Origin: Candidatus Parcubacteria bacterium | GTDB lineage: Bacteria > Patescibacteriota > Saccharimonadia > Saccharimonadales > Saccharimonadaceae | Assembly: GCA_023391075.1 (NCBI GenBank) | Contig: JAEWBQ010000004.1 | Coordinates: 1-64,000, forward strand | DNA length: 64,000 nucleotides | Direction: 5' to 3' | Shown: positions 22,408 through 31,642 of the stretch, piece after piece | Layout of the letters: each line of letters begins with the position of its first letter | How positions within the stretch are numbered: position 1 is the stretch's first letter | Notes under the pieces: model-generated | Told to the model about the DNA's origin: nothing | Databases searched by the model: none | Seen by the model: the letters and a program-made list of their open reading frames with translations, nothing else | Translations under genes and position numbers: made by a program

Positions 22408-23570
22408 TACAGGGTCTCGTTGAAGAACTCGTTGAATTCGGGCGGGATTGGCGCTTCAAATGTCACGCGCTGGCTGACAGGGATAGTAATCTCGAGCTTC
22501 GCGGCATGCAGATAGAGCCGGTCGGCTGGTTTGCCATAGACACGGTCGCCCAGGATCGGTGCGCCGAGGTACTGCATGTGAACGCGCAGCTGGTGTGTGC
22601 GGCCGGTTTCGGGTCGGAGCTCCACGAGTGTCAGGTTGTCCTGAACGGCTAAGGTCTGGTAGCGAGTGACGGCCGACTTACCCTTGGCGTCCACGCGGAA
22701 GGTGCTAGGTGCCGTCGGGTTGCGACCAATTGGCAGGTCGACTTTTGCCTCCTGCTGCTTAAGGAGGCCGTCGAGCACGGCTGTATAGGTTTTTTTGGTC
22801 TTGCGGTCGGCAAATTGTTTTTGCAAGAGGGTGGCCGTTTCGGGGTTACGAGCGCCGATCATGACGCCGCTAGTGTCCCGGTCGAGCCGGTGGACGATGC
22901 CGGGACGATTCGTGTCGAGACCGAACGTCGTGTAACGGCGGAAGAACTCGGCGACGGTAAATTCATCATTTAGTGCACCTTTTGCGTGGGTTAAAATGCC
23001 GACAGGTTTATTGATGACGATAACATTGTCGTCGAGATAGATAATCGGCAGTTCGTGAGCGCTGAAGTCAGTGGCGTCAGGGATGTGCACCTCGATACTG
23101 TCGGCGTCGGTAATATCGAACTTTGGCGACTCGCGTACGGTGCCGTTCACGCTGACGTGGCCTGCTTTGATGTGCTTTTGCCAGGTGCTGCGCGAGATAT
23201 CAGGGTAGCGTTCGGCAAGTGTCGCGTCGAGGCGTTTTTTGGTGCTAATGACAGCAAAAACGTAGACTTCCTTGCCCTTGAATGGCAGCGCATAGGTCGT
23301 CATGTGGTCATTTGGATTTTCGATGACCTCACCTACCGTATCGAGCTTGTGTGTGCGGACTTGTTGCAAGATGTACTGCGTGTCATCTTCGGCGGTGTCA
23401 TCAAACAGGACGTAGAACTGCTGGCGATTGAAGCGGAATGTCACCATCGTGTTAATAGGGCTCGGGTGCGTAAAGACGAGTTGTTCGATATGACGCGGCA
23501 TATGCTCGTCTGACGCGAGCTCAAAACGCCGTAAAATCGCGATAATGTCCAAGCTTGATACTTTTACCAT
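22407..23570 (-). CDS. RluD-family 23S rRNA pseudouridine synthase with an extra N-terminal domain
   Basis: 387 residues. An S4 RNA-binding domain at about 112-160 (RLDATLAERYPDISRSTWQKHIKAGHVSVNG), then the catalytic domain with PGIVHRLDRDTSGVM (catalytic Asp), RPETGRTHQLRVHM and GAPILGDRVYG. Residues 1-110 precede the S4 domain and are not part of the family; they resemble nothing I recognise. The start overlaps the stop of the previous gene (ATGGTAA). Confidence 0.88.
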   Translation of the reverse strand: MVKVSSLDIIAILRRFELASDEHMPRHIEQLVFTHPSPINTMVTFRFNRQQFYVLFDDTAEDDTQYILQQVRTHKLDTVGEVIENPNDHMTTYALPFKGKEVYVFAVISTKKRLDATLAERYPDISRSTWQKHIKAGHVSVNGTVRESPKFDITDADSIEVHIPDATDFSAHELPIIYLDDNVIVINKPVGILTHAKGALNDEFTVAEFFRRYTTFGLDTNRPGIVHRLDRDTSGVMIGARNPETATLLQKQFADRKTKKTYTAVLDGLLKQQEAKVDLPIGRNPTAPSTFRVDAKGKSAVTRYQTLAVQDNLTLVELRPETGRTHQLRVHMQYLGAPILGDRVYGKPADRLYLHAAKLEITIPVSQRVTFEAPIPPEFNEFFNETL

Positions 23571-23959
23571 TGTTCGTCCTCCTGGTCGTAGTCGTCACCA
23601 ACAGGCATGTCCGACATGTGTTCATAATTAGCGGGTAGTCGGTAGACGCACACCGAGTCGAATCCGTCCTCGAAATATGTTGCGCCTGATGGGCTTGCCA
23701 CGAGCTCAAGCTGGTCTGATGCGACAGCGCCCTCGAGCCATAGGTCACAGATGTTCTCAATGTTGGGGATGTCGCCCGAAACATCAGATATGGTCACCAG
23801 AAGTACCCCACCCCGACCCTTGATGAGCCAGACAAACATATCCGGGCTGATCCGCTCGAATTTGAGCAGCTGGTAATCAGAGTCACGATGAGAGACGCCG
23901 GCTTTGGTGAGGAGGCGTGCGAAATCACCGGCAAACGACTCGGTCAGGTTGCGCAGCAT
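23564..23959 (-). CDS. Hypothetical protein between trpS and the rluD-type gene (131 aa)
   Basis: Not recognised. Soluble, acidic, with a very acidic C-terminus (DDYDQEDEQ). ATG 23959 lies one base after the trpS stop codon, with AAGG as ribosome site inside trpS. An upstream in-frame ATG (24010) is inside trpS and less likely. Translationally coupled on both sides. Confidence 0.75.
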   Translation of the reverse strand: MLRNLTESFAGDFARLLTKAGVSHRDSDYQLLKFERISPDMFVWLIKGRGGVLLVTISDVSGDIPNIENICDLWLEGAVASDQLELVASPSGATYFEDGFDSVCVYRLPANYEHMSDMPVGDDYDQEDEQW

Positions 23960-23960
23960 G

Positions 23961-24995
23961 TTACCTTGCCCGGAGTCCGACGGCCTGTTGAGTGCGGAGT
24001 AGCGTTTCATTGGCGATGCGATTCATTACGATTTCTGATTGTTCGAGTTTTGCGAGTATGGCGGTGTCCTGGACGCTAGCGAGCGAAGCTTGGAAATTTG
24101 CGAGGAACTGTGCGACTTCGTCGGCGACGACACGCTTGAAGTCGCCGTAGCGGGTCTGGCTCTCGAATTCGGCAATTGTCTCGGCGAGCGGCTGGCCGCG
24201 TAGTAGTGACAGGATTTCGAGCAGGTTGCTAATGCCCGGACGTGCCTTACGGTCGAAGCGGATTTCCGCGAAGTCGTCTGTCGTCGCGCTCATGACTTTC
24301 TTGGCCGCTGCAGCTGGTTCGTCGCCCAGGAAGATGACACCTTTGCCTGATTCGTCTGATTTGCTCATCTTTTTGGTCGGCTCCATCAAGTCCATAATGC
24401 GTAGACCCTGGTCTTTGCCGAACAGCTCGTGCTGCTTGGCGACAGGCTCCGGTACGACAAACAGGTCACCGAAATTTTTATTCATACGTTCAGCGATGTC
24501 GCGAGTGAATTCGAGGTGCTGGGTCTGGTCGTCGCCTACTGGCACATATTTGGCGTTGTAGAGCAAGATATCGGCCGCCATGAGGACTGGGTAGTTAAAA
24601 AGACCGACAGAAACGCGGTCGTCGCCGATACTACCCGACTTGTCCTTGAACTGCGTCATACGCTGCATTTCACCAAACCCAGTGAAACAATCAAGAATCC
24701 ACGTCAGCTCGCTGTGCGCCGGTACGTAGCTCTGTCGATACAGATGGATGTTGTCGTCATCAAGCGGCAGGCCGGCGGCAGCAAAGACGCGGGCGTTATG
24801 CAGGATTTGGTCGTGGAGGACACTGTGATCGATCGGCGTCGTAAAGCTATGCAGATCCGGAATGAACATGTTGACCTGGTACTCGCTAGAGTGGTTTTTG
24901 GCCATGTCAATAATCGGCAGGATACCACCGAAGTAGTTGCCGAGCGTAAGGTCGTTATTTGCGCGGACGCCAGTTAAGATTACGGGACGATTCAT
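23961..24995 (-). CDS. trpS: Tryptophanyl-tRNA synthetase
   Basis: 344 residues from MNRPVILTG. Class I signature: LTLGNYFGG (the HIGH position reads TLGN, as in other bacterial TrpRS) and KKMSKSDES (KMSKS loop). GDDQTQHLE is the TrpRS adenylate-contact motif. It charges tRNA-Trp. The -10 TATACT (25005-25010, minus) leaves a leader of 0-3 nt, so the frame extension to 25016 is not translated. Confidence 0.95.
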   Translation of the reverse strand: MNRPVILTGVRANNDLTLGNYFGGILPIIDMAKNHSSEYQVNMFIPDLHSFTTPIDHSVLHDQILHNARVFAAAGLPLDDDNIHLYRQSYVPAHSELTWILDCFTGFGEMQRMTQFKDKSGSIGDDRVSVGLFNYPVLMAADILLYNAKYVPVGDDQTQHLEFTRDIAERMNKNFGDLFVVPEPVAKQHELFGKDQGLRIMDLMEPTKKMSKSDESGKGVIFLGDEPAAAAKKVMSATTDDFAEIRFDRKARPGISNLLEILSLLRGQPLAETIAEFESQTRYGDFKRVVADEVAQFLANFQASLASVQDTAILAKLEQSEIVMNRIANETLLRTQQAVGLRAR

Positions 24996-25043
24996 AGTGA
25001 TTATAGTATAGCACACCAGGGGTGATGACCCCTAGTAGGTTAA

Positions 25044-25075
25044 GGGGGCGAGCAGCGCTGTGGCTGCCCGCCCCC
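25044..25075 (-). terminator. GC-rich 3' hairpin after the 25102-25368 gene
   Basis: GGGGGCG.GCAGC / GCTGC.CGCCCCC, followed by TTAA rather than a T-run. Confidence 0.55.
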
Positions 25076-25101
25076 GCCGGATGCGTGGATGGCGGTCATG
25101 A

Positions 25102-25368
25102 TCACCCTTCGACTTGCTCCATGGAAAGTTCGGTCGCTTCGAGAAGTGTCTCGATTCGAGCAGCCTCCTTGATGTCGTAGAATCGGAGGTGCTCAAAGAG
25201 CGCGCGAAGCGGCGCTGGCAGCTCGCTGATCGTGACGTGAAGCTCCATGCACATGTCCGAGATACGATCGCGCACATCGCCGCACGTCGTGGCGTCATTT
25301 TGCTGCTGCCACTGGTCGCGGTAGCTTTCCAGGTTTGCCCTGGAAATCGGAACTACTTGATGGGCCAT
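25102..25368 (-). CDS. Small orphan protein (88 aa)
   Basis: Not recognised. Helical and acidic, with a LPAPLRALFEHLRFYDIKEAARIETLLEA stretch resembling a short helical bundle. AGGTGAGGG lies just before ATG 25368; the ATG at 25377 is less well placed. A palindromic site precedes it (25388-25415). Confidence 0.6.
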   Translation of the reverse strand: MAHQVVPISRANLESYRDQWQQQNDATTCGDVRDRISDMCMELHVTISELPAPLRALFEHLRFYDIKEAARIETLLEATELSMEQVEG

Positions 25369-25387
25369 TGCCCTCACCTGCTTTCCG

Positions 25388-25415
25388 GTATATCTAGACG
25401 AACGCCTAGATATAC
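25388..25415. promoter_or_regulatory. Perfect palindrome upstream of the 25102-25368 gene (operator candidate)
   Basis: GTATATCTAG-ACGAACGC-CTAGATATAC, 10-bp perfect arms, 20 nt upstream of the start codon. It is suitable for a dimeric repressor, or for a 5' hairpin in the RNA. Confidence 0.5.
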
Positions 25416-25447
25416 GTACTATACTCCTTTTTTGCGGCTGCTAACAA

Positions 25448-25479
25448 AAAAGAAGCCCCATATGTGTGGAACTTCTTTT
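25448..25479 (-). terminator. Terminator of the alpha operon (after rpsI)
   Basis: AAAAGAAG / CTTCTTTT arms with inner CC / GG pairs and a T-run, minus strand. Confidence 0.8.
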
Positions 25480-25499
25480 GTAGCGTACTGATGAGCAGA

Positions 25500-25898
25500 T
25501 TAACGCTTTGAGTACTGTTCGCGCTTACGAGCAGAGCGCAGACCGTATTTCTTGCGTTCTTTCTCGCGTGGATCGCGGCGCAGGAATTCAGCCTTCTTGA
25601 GCGTGCTACGCAGATCAGCGTGACCAACAGTCAGAGCCTTGGCAATAGCGAGCTTGATCGCATCGACTTGGCCGGCGAGGCCACCACCGCTGACGCGGAT
25701 GGTAACATCGAACTCTTTTTGCTTGCCAACGAGGGCGAGCGGGTCGGTGATTTCGGCGAGCATGGTCTTGTTGTCGGCCAGGTAGTCGCTTGCAGGCTTG
25801 TCGTTGATGGTGACATTGCCCTTGCCCTTGTACAAACGTGCACGAGCAGTTGCAGCCTTGCGGCGACCGAGACCGTAGAAGTAACTCGTTTCAGCCAT
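25500..25898 (-). CDS. rpsI: 30S ribosomal protein uS9
   Basis: 132 residues. SYFYGLGRRKAATARARL at the start, GGGLAGQVDAIKLAIAKAL in the middle, and the diagnostic basic tail KKYGLRSARKREQYSKR that reaches the P-site tRNA. Last gene of the alpha operon, 2 nt after rplM. Confidence 0.97.
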   Translation of the reverse strand: MAETSYFYGLGRRKAATARARLYKGKGNVTINDKPASDYLADNKTMLAEITDPLALVGKQKEFDVTIRVSGGGLAGQVDAIKLAIAKALTVGHADLRSTLKKAEFLRRDPREKERKKYGLRSARKREQYSKR

Positions 25899-25900
25899 GA

Positions 25901-26341
25901 TTATTTAACCTCAACTTTCTCTGGAGTCTGAGCGGTGTGAGCGTGCTCACTGCCGGCAAAGATCTTCAGGCGCTTCAGGCGTTCAGCCTGCAGCTTGTTC
26001 TTTGGCAGCATACCCTTGACGGCGTTTTCGATGATTCGTTCTGGGAACTTTTCACGAACTTCTGCCAGGGTTGCGTCCTTGATACCACCTGGAAAACCTG
26101 TGTGGCGGTAGTAAATCTTGCCAGTTTCCTTGTCGCCAGTTACGACGGTGTCTTTGGCGTTGATAACAACGACATAGTCACCAGCGTCCATGTGTGGCGT
26201 GAAGGTTGGCTTGTACTTACCGGTCAGGTAGGTAGCGATTTGCGTCGCGACGCGGCCGAGTGGAGCTTCTGATGCGTCGATCAGGATCCAGCGGCGGCTG
26301 ATTTCGCTTGGCTTTTGTGAGTAAGTTTTTGCGTTAACCAT
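25901..26341 (-). CDS. rplM: 50S ribosomal protein uL13
   Basis: 146 residues. RRWILIDASEAPLGRVATQIA and GDYVVVINAKDTVVTG, then YRHTGFPGG and MLPKNKLQAERLKRLKIFAGSEH, all standard uL13 landmarks. rplM-rpsI follow rplQ directly. Confidence 0.97.
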   Translation of the reverse strand: MVNAKTYSQKPSEISRRWILIDASEAPLGRVATQIATYLTGKYKPTFTPHMDAGDYVVVINAKDTVVTGDKETGKIYYRHTGFPGGIKDATLAEVREKFPERIIENAVKGMLPKNKLQAERLKRLKIFAGSEHAHTAQTPEKVEVK

Positions 26342-26343
26342 AA

Positions 26344-26736
26344 TTACGCCTTAGCCTCCTCTTTTGGTGCGGCTTTCAGCTCGTCAACAAACGAGATGGT
26401 TGCCAGCTGGGCACCGTCACCGGTGCGTAGACGAGTACGAGTCACGCGGACGTGACCGCTGGTGCGGCCGGTCAGCTGTGGAGCAATTTCGTCTACCAGC
26501 TTGAATGCGGCAGCCTGAGTCGAGAGAGCGGCAATCACCATACGGCGGTTTGCCAGGTCACCCTTCTTGGCCTTCGTAATAACTTTTTCAATGTAGCGCG
26601 CAGTTTCTTTAGCTTTTGGCAGCGTCGTCTCAATCTTGCCGTGCTCGACGAGAGACGTAGCGAGGCCCTTCAGCAGCGCGCGGCGCTGGTCGCGTTCGCG
26701 ACCGAATTTGCGCCCTTTGTAACCGTGTCGATGCAT
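26344..26736 (-). CDS. rplQ: 50S ribosomal protein bL17
   Basis: 130 residues. MHRHGYKGRKFGRERDQRRALLKGLATSL is the bL17 N-terminus. The C-terminus GHVRVTRTRLRTGDGAQLATISFV is intact, with a short acidic tail. Follows rpoA by 2 nt. Confidence 0.97.
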   Translation of the reverse strand: MHRHGYKGRKFGRERDQRRALLKGLATSLVEHGKIETTLPKAKETARYIEKVITKAKKGDLANRRMVIAALSTQAAAFKLVDEIAPQLTGRTSGHVRVTRTRLRTGDGAQLATISFVDELKAAPKEEAKA

Positions 26737-26738
26737 GA

Positions 26739-27662
26739 TTAAAGTTCCAATTCTGCTAATTTATCTTTAACTTCGTCGAGTGCCTTGCTGCCAAAGCCCT
26801 TGAGTTCGCGCAGGTCTTGTTCGCTCAGCGTCACGAGGTCGTGGACGGTGCGAATGTTGTTGTTGACCAGTGCGTTCGCAGTGCGGGCTGTCAGGTTCAG
26901 GTCTTCGATCGGGGTGTTGAGCTCGCTGGCATCATCGGCAGTTGCCTGGCCGAGTGCTGGAGCAGATTCAACGGTGGTGCTACCGGCGAGTGCAGTGTAC
27001 TGGTTGACCAGGATAGCTGCAGCTTCTTCGAAAGCGTCGCGTGGGCTGATCGTACCGTCAGTTTCAACAGTCAGAGCCAGGCGGTCGAGGTTGGTTTCTT
27101 GGCCAACGCGGGTGCCGTCAACCTTGTAGCGAACACGCAGGACTGGGCTGAAGACAGCGTCCAGAGCGATCATGTCGCTGTGCAGGCGAGCTTCTGATGA
27201 TTCTTCGATGGTGCGGTAGCCGCGGCCAGCTTCGACGACGAAGTCCATGACAACGGTCTTCTTCGGGTCGTCGATAGTAGCGATGACTTGGTCTTTGTTG
27301 ACGATCTCAACGTCAGCGGTAGTAACGATATCACCAGCGGTGATTGCGCCTGCGCCCTTTTTCTCGAGGCGGAGTTCGACTGGTTGGTCGGTGTGAACCT
27401 TGACGCGAACGTTCTTGAGGTTCAGCATGATGTCGACGACATCTTCTTTGACACCTTCTACAGTGGTGAACTCATGAGTTGCGCCTTCGATGCGGAAAGC
27501 AACGATTGCGCCACCCTGAATGCTCGAGAGCAGTACACGGCGGAGGCTGTTACCAAGGGTATTGCCGTATCCAGCGTGGAGGGGCTCGATAACAAATTCT
27601 GCGCTAGTTTCGCTCACTTCGTTAACGGCGGCCAGTGCTGGATCGTGGATTACGTGTGACAT
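26739..27662 (-). CDS. rpoA: RNA polymerase alpha subunit
   Basis: 307 residues. N-terminal dimerisation domain (YGNTLGNSLRRVLLSSIQGGAIVAFRI) and C-terminal DNA-contact domain (LNTPIEDLNLTARTANALVNNNIRTVHDLVTL..., LKGFGSKALDEVKDKL) are both complete. Alpha assembles the enzyme and its C-terminal domain contacts UP elements and activators such as the Crp/Fnr protein encoded at 60994. Confidence 0.97.
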   Translation of the reverse strand: MSHVIHDPALAAVNEVSETSAEFVIEPLHAGYGNTLGNSLRRVLLSSIQGGAIVAFRIEGATHEFTTVEGVKEDVVDIMLNLKNVRVKVHTDQPVELRLEKKGAGAITAGDIVTTADVEIVNKDQVIATIDDPKKTVVMDFVVEAGRGYRTIEESSEARLHSDMIALDAVFSPVLRVRYKVDGTRVGQETNLDRLALTVETDGTISPRDAFEEAAAILVNQYTALAGSTTVESAPALGQATADDASELNTPIEDLNLTARTANALVNNNIRTVHDLVTLSEQDLRELKGFGSKALDEVKDKLAELEL

Positions 27663-27686
27663 TCTCTCTATCTCTCCTTACCCTAT

Positions 27687-28304
27687 TTAACGTGAGTAGT
27701 ACTCAACAATCAGTTGCTCATTTATGTCAGCTTCGGCTTCGTCGCGCTTTGGAAGACCAGTAATCTCTACCTTGAGCTTCTTTACATCGCTTTTCAGCCA
27801 TGAGAGTGGGCCCTGGATTGAGTTGTTGGCGACGTCGTCGATCTGAGTAAAGTAGCCAGACTTCGTGCTCTTTGGGCGGACGGTGATGACATCACCAGCC
27901 TTGACGCGGATCGACGGGATGTCGACGCGGGTGTCGTTGAGCAGGAAGTGACCGTGGCTGACGAGCTGGCGTGCAGCGCGGCGGCTGGTAGCAAGACCAG
28001 CGCGGTAGATCACGTTGTCGAGGCGAAGCTCGAGCAGCTGAAGCAGGTTTTCACCAGCCAGACCCTGCTTGCGGGTAGCTTCGTTCATGAGACGTGCAAA
28101 TTGCTTCTCAAGCAGACCGTAGGTGCGGCGAACTTTTTGCTTTTCGCGCAGCTGCGTTGCGTAGAGGCTTTGCTTGCCCATGCGGCCGTGTGCGTGCTGA
28201 CCTGGAATGCCAGACTTACGAGCCATGATTTTAGTTGCTTTAGGGTGAAGCGCGTAACCTTCGCGGCGACTTTGCTTCACAATAGGCGAAGTATCTCGTG
28301 CCAT
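27687..28304 (-). CDS. rpsD: 30S ribosomal protein uS4
   Basis: 205 residues. QSRREGYALHP.., EKQKVRRTYGLLEKQF and an S4 domain (LELRLDNVIYRAGLATSRRAARQLVSHGHFLLN). Lacks the N-terminal zinc cysteines of some bacteria. Primary rRNA binder and, in other bacteria, the alpha-operon repressor. Confidence 0.97.
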   Translation of the reverse strand: MARDTSPIVKQSRREGYALHPKATKIMARKSGIPGQHAHGRMGKQSLYATQLREKQKVRRTYGLLEKQFARLMNEATRKQGLAGENLLQLLELRLDNVIYRAGLATSRRAARQLVSHGHFLLNDTRVDIPSIRVKAGDVITVRPKSTKSGYFTQIDDVANNSIQGPLSWLKSDVKKLKVEITGLPKRDEAEADINEQLIVEYYSR

Positions 28305-28307
28305 AGG

Positions 28308-28697
28308 TTAAGCCCTCCGTGCCTTACGTGGGCGAACACCACCATGTGGTACGCCAGTCACGTCTTTAATGCTATCAACAGTGATGTCGAAGCCGCCAAG
28401 TGCGCGGATCGCAGCATCACGGCCAAGACCAACACCCTTTACGTAAACATCAACACTGTTCAGGCCGTAGGCCTTTACAGCTTCTGCGGCTTTTTCTGCG
28501 GCAACCTGGGCTGCGTATGCAGTACCCTTCTTGCTACCACGGAAACCACATGCACCGGCGCTGCTTGCAGCCAGTACGTTACCCTTTTTGTCTGAGAAGC
28601 TTACGATCGTATTATTGAAAGTAGCTTGGATGTGCAGCTGACCAGAAGGGACTGATCGGCGCTGCTTCTTGCGAGTTGTCGTTTTTGCGTCTGCCAT
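28308..28697 (-). CDS. rpsK: 30S ribosomal protein uS11
   Basis: 129 residues. GQLHIQATFNNTIVSFSDKKGNVLAASSAGACGFRGSKKGT and DVTGVPHGGVRPRKARRA at the end, diagnostic of uS11 (platform of the 30S). Confidence 0.97.
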   Translation of the reverse strand: MADAKTTTRKKQRRSVPSGQLHIQATFNNTIVSFSDKKGNVLAASSAGACGFRGSKKGTAYAAQVAAEKAAEAVKAYGLNSVDVYVKGVGLGRDAAIRALGGFDITVDSIKDVTGVPHGGVRPRKARRA

Positions 28698-28711
28698 ATC
28701 TCGTTCCTTTC

Positions 28712-29098
28712 CTACGTCTTAGATGCTGCCTTAGGTTGTGAACCGCCTACTGCGACCGACTTACCCTTACGAGTTCGTGCATTCGTACGAGTACGTTGAC
28801 CGTTTACAGGAAGTCCTGCTTTGTGCCTCAGTCCGCGATACGCGTTGACATCCTTGAGGCGCTTAATATTGTTGGTTACCAAGCGCTGAAGGTCACCCTC
28901 GACGGTGTATTCACTGTCGATGATTTCGCGAATCTTCTGTTCTTCAGCCTCGGTGAGATCTTTCACCCGAGTGGTCGGCTCTACGTTTGCCGCCGCAAGG
29001 ATGGTCGATGCAAATTTCGGACCGATGCCGTAGATGTACGTCAAAGCGATCTGAACTTGCTTTTCTGATGGGATCACGATCCCAGCAATTCGAGCCAT
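28712..29098 (-). CDS. rpsM: 30S ribosomal protein uS13
   Basis: 128 residues. [26 protein letters not shown] and [26 protein letters not shown]; contacts the P-site tRNA with its basic tail. Preceded directly by rpmJ. Confidence 0.97.
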   Translation of the reverse strand: MARIAGIVIPSEKQVQIALTYIYGIGPKFASTILAAANVEPTTRVKDLTEAEEQKIREIIDSEYTVEGDLQRLVTNNIKRLKDVNAYRGLRHKAGLPVNGQRTRTNARTRKGKSVAVGGSQPKAASKT

Positions 29099-29100
29099 GC

Positions 29101-29217
29101 TTAACCCTGCCTTTGCTTATTCTTAGGTTTCTTCTTGTTGATTACCCGCAGGCGGCCTTTACGGCGGACCAGCTGGTCATCAGGACTGATTTTTTTGACA
29201 CTCGCACGAACTTTCAT
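29101..29217 (-). CDS. rpmJ: 50S ribosomal protein bL36, zinc-free form
   Basis: 38 residues: [19 protein letters not shown] and so on, ending [11 protein letters not shown]. The usual four metal ligands (C-x2-C, then C and H) are replaced: ISPDDQ where MCRNCK is expected and INKKK where the last Cys lies. It lies between infA and rpsM in canonical order. Confidence 0.93.
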   Translation of the reverse strand: MKVRASVKKISPDDQLVRRKGRLRVINKKKPKNKQRQG

Positions 29218-29265
29218 GAGCGATCACAAACTCCAGTTTCCTTTAAATTTAATACTTTGAACGGA

Positions 29266-29496
29266 CTACCGCTCATCTCGCAAGCGGAAGCTGATTCTGC
29301 CCTTCGTAAGATCGTAAGGGGTCAACTCAACTTCCACCCTATCGCCTGGTACCAAACGGATGTAATGCTTGCGCATCTTGCCGCTGATGTGGGCGATAAT
29401 TGTATGGCCATTCTCCAGTTCTACCTTAAACTGAGTATTAGGCAGTGCTTCCACTACCTTACCATTCAGTTTGATGACTTCCTTTTGACTCGCCAT
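29266..29496 (-). CDS. infA: Translation initiation factor IF-1
   Basis: 76 residues from [14 protein letters not shown]; the S1/OB fold ([41 protein letters not shown]) is complete. Upstream frame extension to 29538 is rejected because the ATG at 29496 gives the usual length. Begins the infA-rpmJ-rpsM-rpsK-rpsD-rpoA-rplQ-rplM-rpsI block. Confidence 0.96.
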   Translation of the reverse strand: MASQKEVIKLNGKVVEALPNTQFKVELENGHTIIAHISGKMRKHYIRLVPGDRVEVELTPYDLTKGRISFRLRDER

Positions 29497-29641
29497 AATA
29501 CAGTTGTTGATTATACCGCAAAAACACCCCTGCGGCAAGCGCTTTAAGTAATTTCATGCAGCAGTTCTACCGGCCGCATGTCGAATTACTATTATTGTAA
29601 CGAATTTATGTATAAGGTCAAGTGGTTTCAGACATGACAGA

Positions 29642-29683
29642 GGCCCCCGCCCGCACCCAAATGAATGAGTGCAGACGGAGGCC
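29642..29683 (-). terminator. GC-rich 3' hairpin after the 29696-29971 gene
   Basis: GGCCTCCGTCTGCAC / GTGCGGGCGGGGGCC imperfect stem, no T-run. Confidence 0.5.
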
Positions 29684-29695
29684 GTATTCTGCCGG

Positions 29696-29971
29696 TCAGG
29701 CGGCGAGCACGCGCTCTGCCCTGTTGAAGTGTGGCGTACCGACGTAACGGCACCACCGCTCATGCGCCAGCGACACTTCAGTGTCATGCGCCGCCAGGGC
29801 CTTCTTCGCAGCAAGCTGCAAGTCGGGCGTACGCCAGAGTCGGTCGACACGAAGCGCAAGCGCCTTGTGCGTGGCTGCAGCATTGGTCAAGGTTCGCTTG
29901 TCCTTGGCCTTCTGGTAGATCAAGTAGGTACGCTTATGGAACCAGAGAGTCATTGCATCGGATGCCTTCAT
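29696..29971 (-). CDS. Small orphan protein between secY and infA (91 aa)
   Basis: Not recognised. Basic, helical, Ala-rich. GGGGGAAG lies about 8 nt before ATG 29971. It sits where adk and map are found in many bacteria but resembles neither. Own promoter region and 3' hairpin. Confidence 0.6.
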   Translation of the reverse strand: MKASDAMTLWFHKRTYLIYQKAKDKRTLTNAAATHKALALRVDRLWRTPDLQLAAKKALAAHDTEVSLAHERWCRYVGTPHFNRAERVLAA

Positions 29972-30021
29972 GATACTTCCCCCTTGTAGGTAGTACTGGG
30001 ACAGATTGAGACCAACAAAAT

Positions 30022-30054
30022 ACACCGTTCGAGCTTGCTTAGTCCGAACGGTGT
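30022..30054 (-). terminator. Terminator of secY
   Basis: ACACCGTTCG / CGAACGGTGT, 10-bp perfect arms, followed by ATTTTG on the minus strand. Confidence 0.7.
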
Positions 30055-30130
30055 GTAGTGCACGTTGCGTTTACGCCAAGTGATTGGTATGTACTGTTAT
30101 ACGCTTCAATTTGACGTTTGTAAAGAGATT

Positions 30131-31546
30131 TTATTTGTAATCGTCGTAGGTAACCATGAGTGCGCGTGAGTTGATCTGGCGCAGGGTCTCCAGACCGACA
30201 GTCACGACGATCAGCAGGCCGGTACCACCGACTGCCAGGCTGCCGGCGTTAACGCCGAGCTGGTAGAAGACGTATTCGATACCAAATGGCATGACAGCGA
30301 TGAGACCCAGGGCGATCGAGCCGAACAGGATCAGACGGTTGACCATGGTTGTCAGATACTTTTCGGTCTGCAGACCTGGGCGCACTCCTTCGATGAAGCC
30401 GCCTTGGTTTTGCAGGTTCTCAGCGATTTCCTGCGAGTTAAAGACGATACCCGTGTAGAAGTACGTAAACAGGATAACGAGGACGAAGTAGGCAATCGGA
30501 TAAATGAACGAGCTTGGTGTCGCACCGGTAAATGAGCCGTTCTGTGGGGCCTGGAACCACGTGATCAGGTTGTTTGCAAGTGGCAGGTACTGCGGGTTGC
30601 CGGTTGCTTTGATAACCTGACCAGCGAACGCTGGCAGCGACAGGAAGGCTACCGAGAAGATAACTGGGATGACGCCTGCAGCAATCAGCTTGACCGGCAG
30701 AATGCTTTTGACGCCGCCGTAGCTGCTGTTGCCCTGGACACGCTTGGCGTAATTGACAGTAATGACGCGCTGGGCCTCGTTGATTTTGACGAGAATGTAA
30801 AGCGCCAGGAGTGAGACGACGGCAATCGCTAGAACGATCCAGAAGACCGATGGGTTGACTGGAATTGAGAACCAGTTAAAGACGTGTAGCGGGCCGCTCT
30901 TTGACGTATCGATGAGAGATGACCAGATGGTGCCGAGTGTCGTTGGCAGCTGGCTGATGATACCGGCAAAGATGATGAGGCTGATACCGTTACCGACGCC
31001 CTGCTCGGTAATCAGCTCACCCAGCCACATAAGTAGGATTGAGCCGGCAGTCATGGCCGTTACTGCCACGACCCATTCGATAGGTGACGTGTGCGCGAGG
31101 GCACCGGTTGAGTTGCTTGCGAGGACGCTTTGGCGGAGGATGTAGATGAACGCGATCGACTGGATGACCGCGAGTGGAACGGCGATGATACGCGTCCACT
31201 GGTTAATCTTGCGGCGACCTGATTCACCGTCCTTATGGAGTTCTTCGAGACTCGGGATAGCCTTGGTCATCAGCTGTGTAATGATGCTTGCCGTAATGAA
31301 CGGACTCAGGCCGACGAGCACGATCGAGAAGCTCGCGAGCGCGCCACCCGAAAGCAGGTTCAGGAAGCCCCCAAAATCAGTGCCGCCAACCACGCTGTTG
31401 ATGATATCTTTGAGCTGCGTCGGAGCTGCTAGCGGCACAGGAATGTGCGCCAAAAAGCGATACGCCACGATAAGGCCTACGATAATCAGCAGGCGCTTTT
31501 GCATGTCTTTGTTCTTTAATGATCGAAAAATCGTTTTCCAGTTCAT
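30131..31546 (-). CDS. secY: Protein translocase subunit SecY
   Basis: 471 residues with ten hydrophobic segments. GLSPFITASIITQLM follows the plug region, and GESGRRKINQWTR is the first cytosolic loop. It is the channel of the Sec pathway. Usual distance from rplO is broken by two orphan genes. Length is a little above the bacterial mean because of a loop near residues 325-350. Confidence 0.96.
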   Translation of the reverse strand: MNWKTIFRSLKNKDMQKRLLIIVGLIVAYRFLAHIPVPLAAPTQLKDIINSVVGGTDFGGFLNLLSGGALASFSIVLVGLSPFITASIITQLMTKAIPSLEELHKDGESGRRKINQWTRIIAVPLAVIQSIAFIYILRQSVLASNSTGALAHTSPIEWVVAVTAMTAGSILLMWLGELITEQGVGNGISLIIFAGIISQLPTTLGTIWSSLIDTSKSGPLHVFNWFSIPVNPSVFWIVLAIAVVSLLALYILVKINEAQRVITVNYAKRVQGNSSYGGVKSILPVKLIAAGVIPVIFSVAFLSLPAFAGQVIKATGNPQYLPLANNLITWFQAPQNGSFTGATPSSFIYPIAYFVLVILFTYFYTGIVFNSQEIAENLQNQGGFIEGVRPGLQTEKYLTTMVNRLILFGSIALGLIAVMPFGIEYVFYQLGVNAGSLAVGGTGLLIVVTVGLETLRQINSRALMVTYDDYK

Positions 31547-31642
31547 CTCGGTCTCTATTCTGCCCTATTTCTAAATGCCGCCTTTTGCGGCTCATACTAG
31601 ATTTACTATACCATATATTGCATTAAATCATGCTCTAAAACG

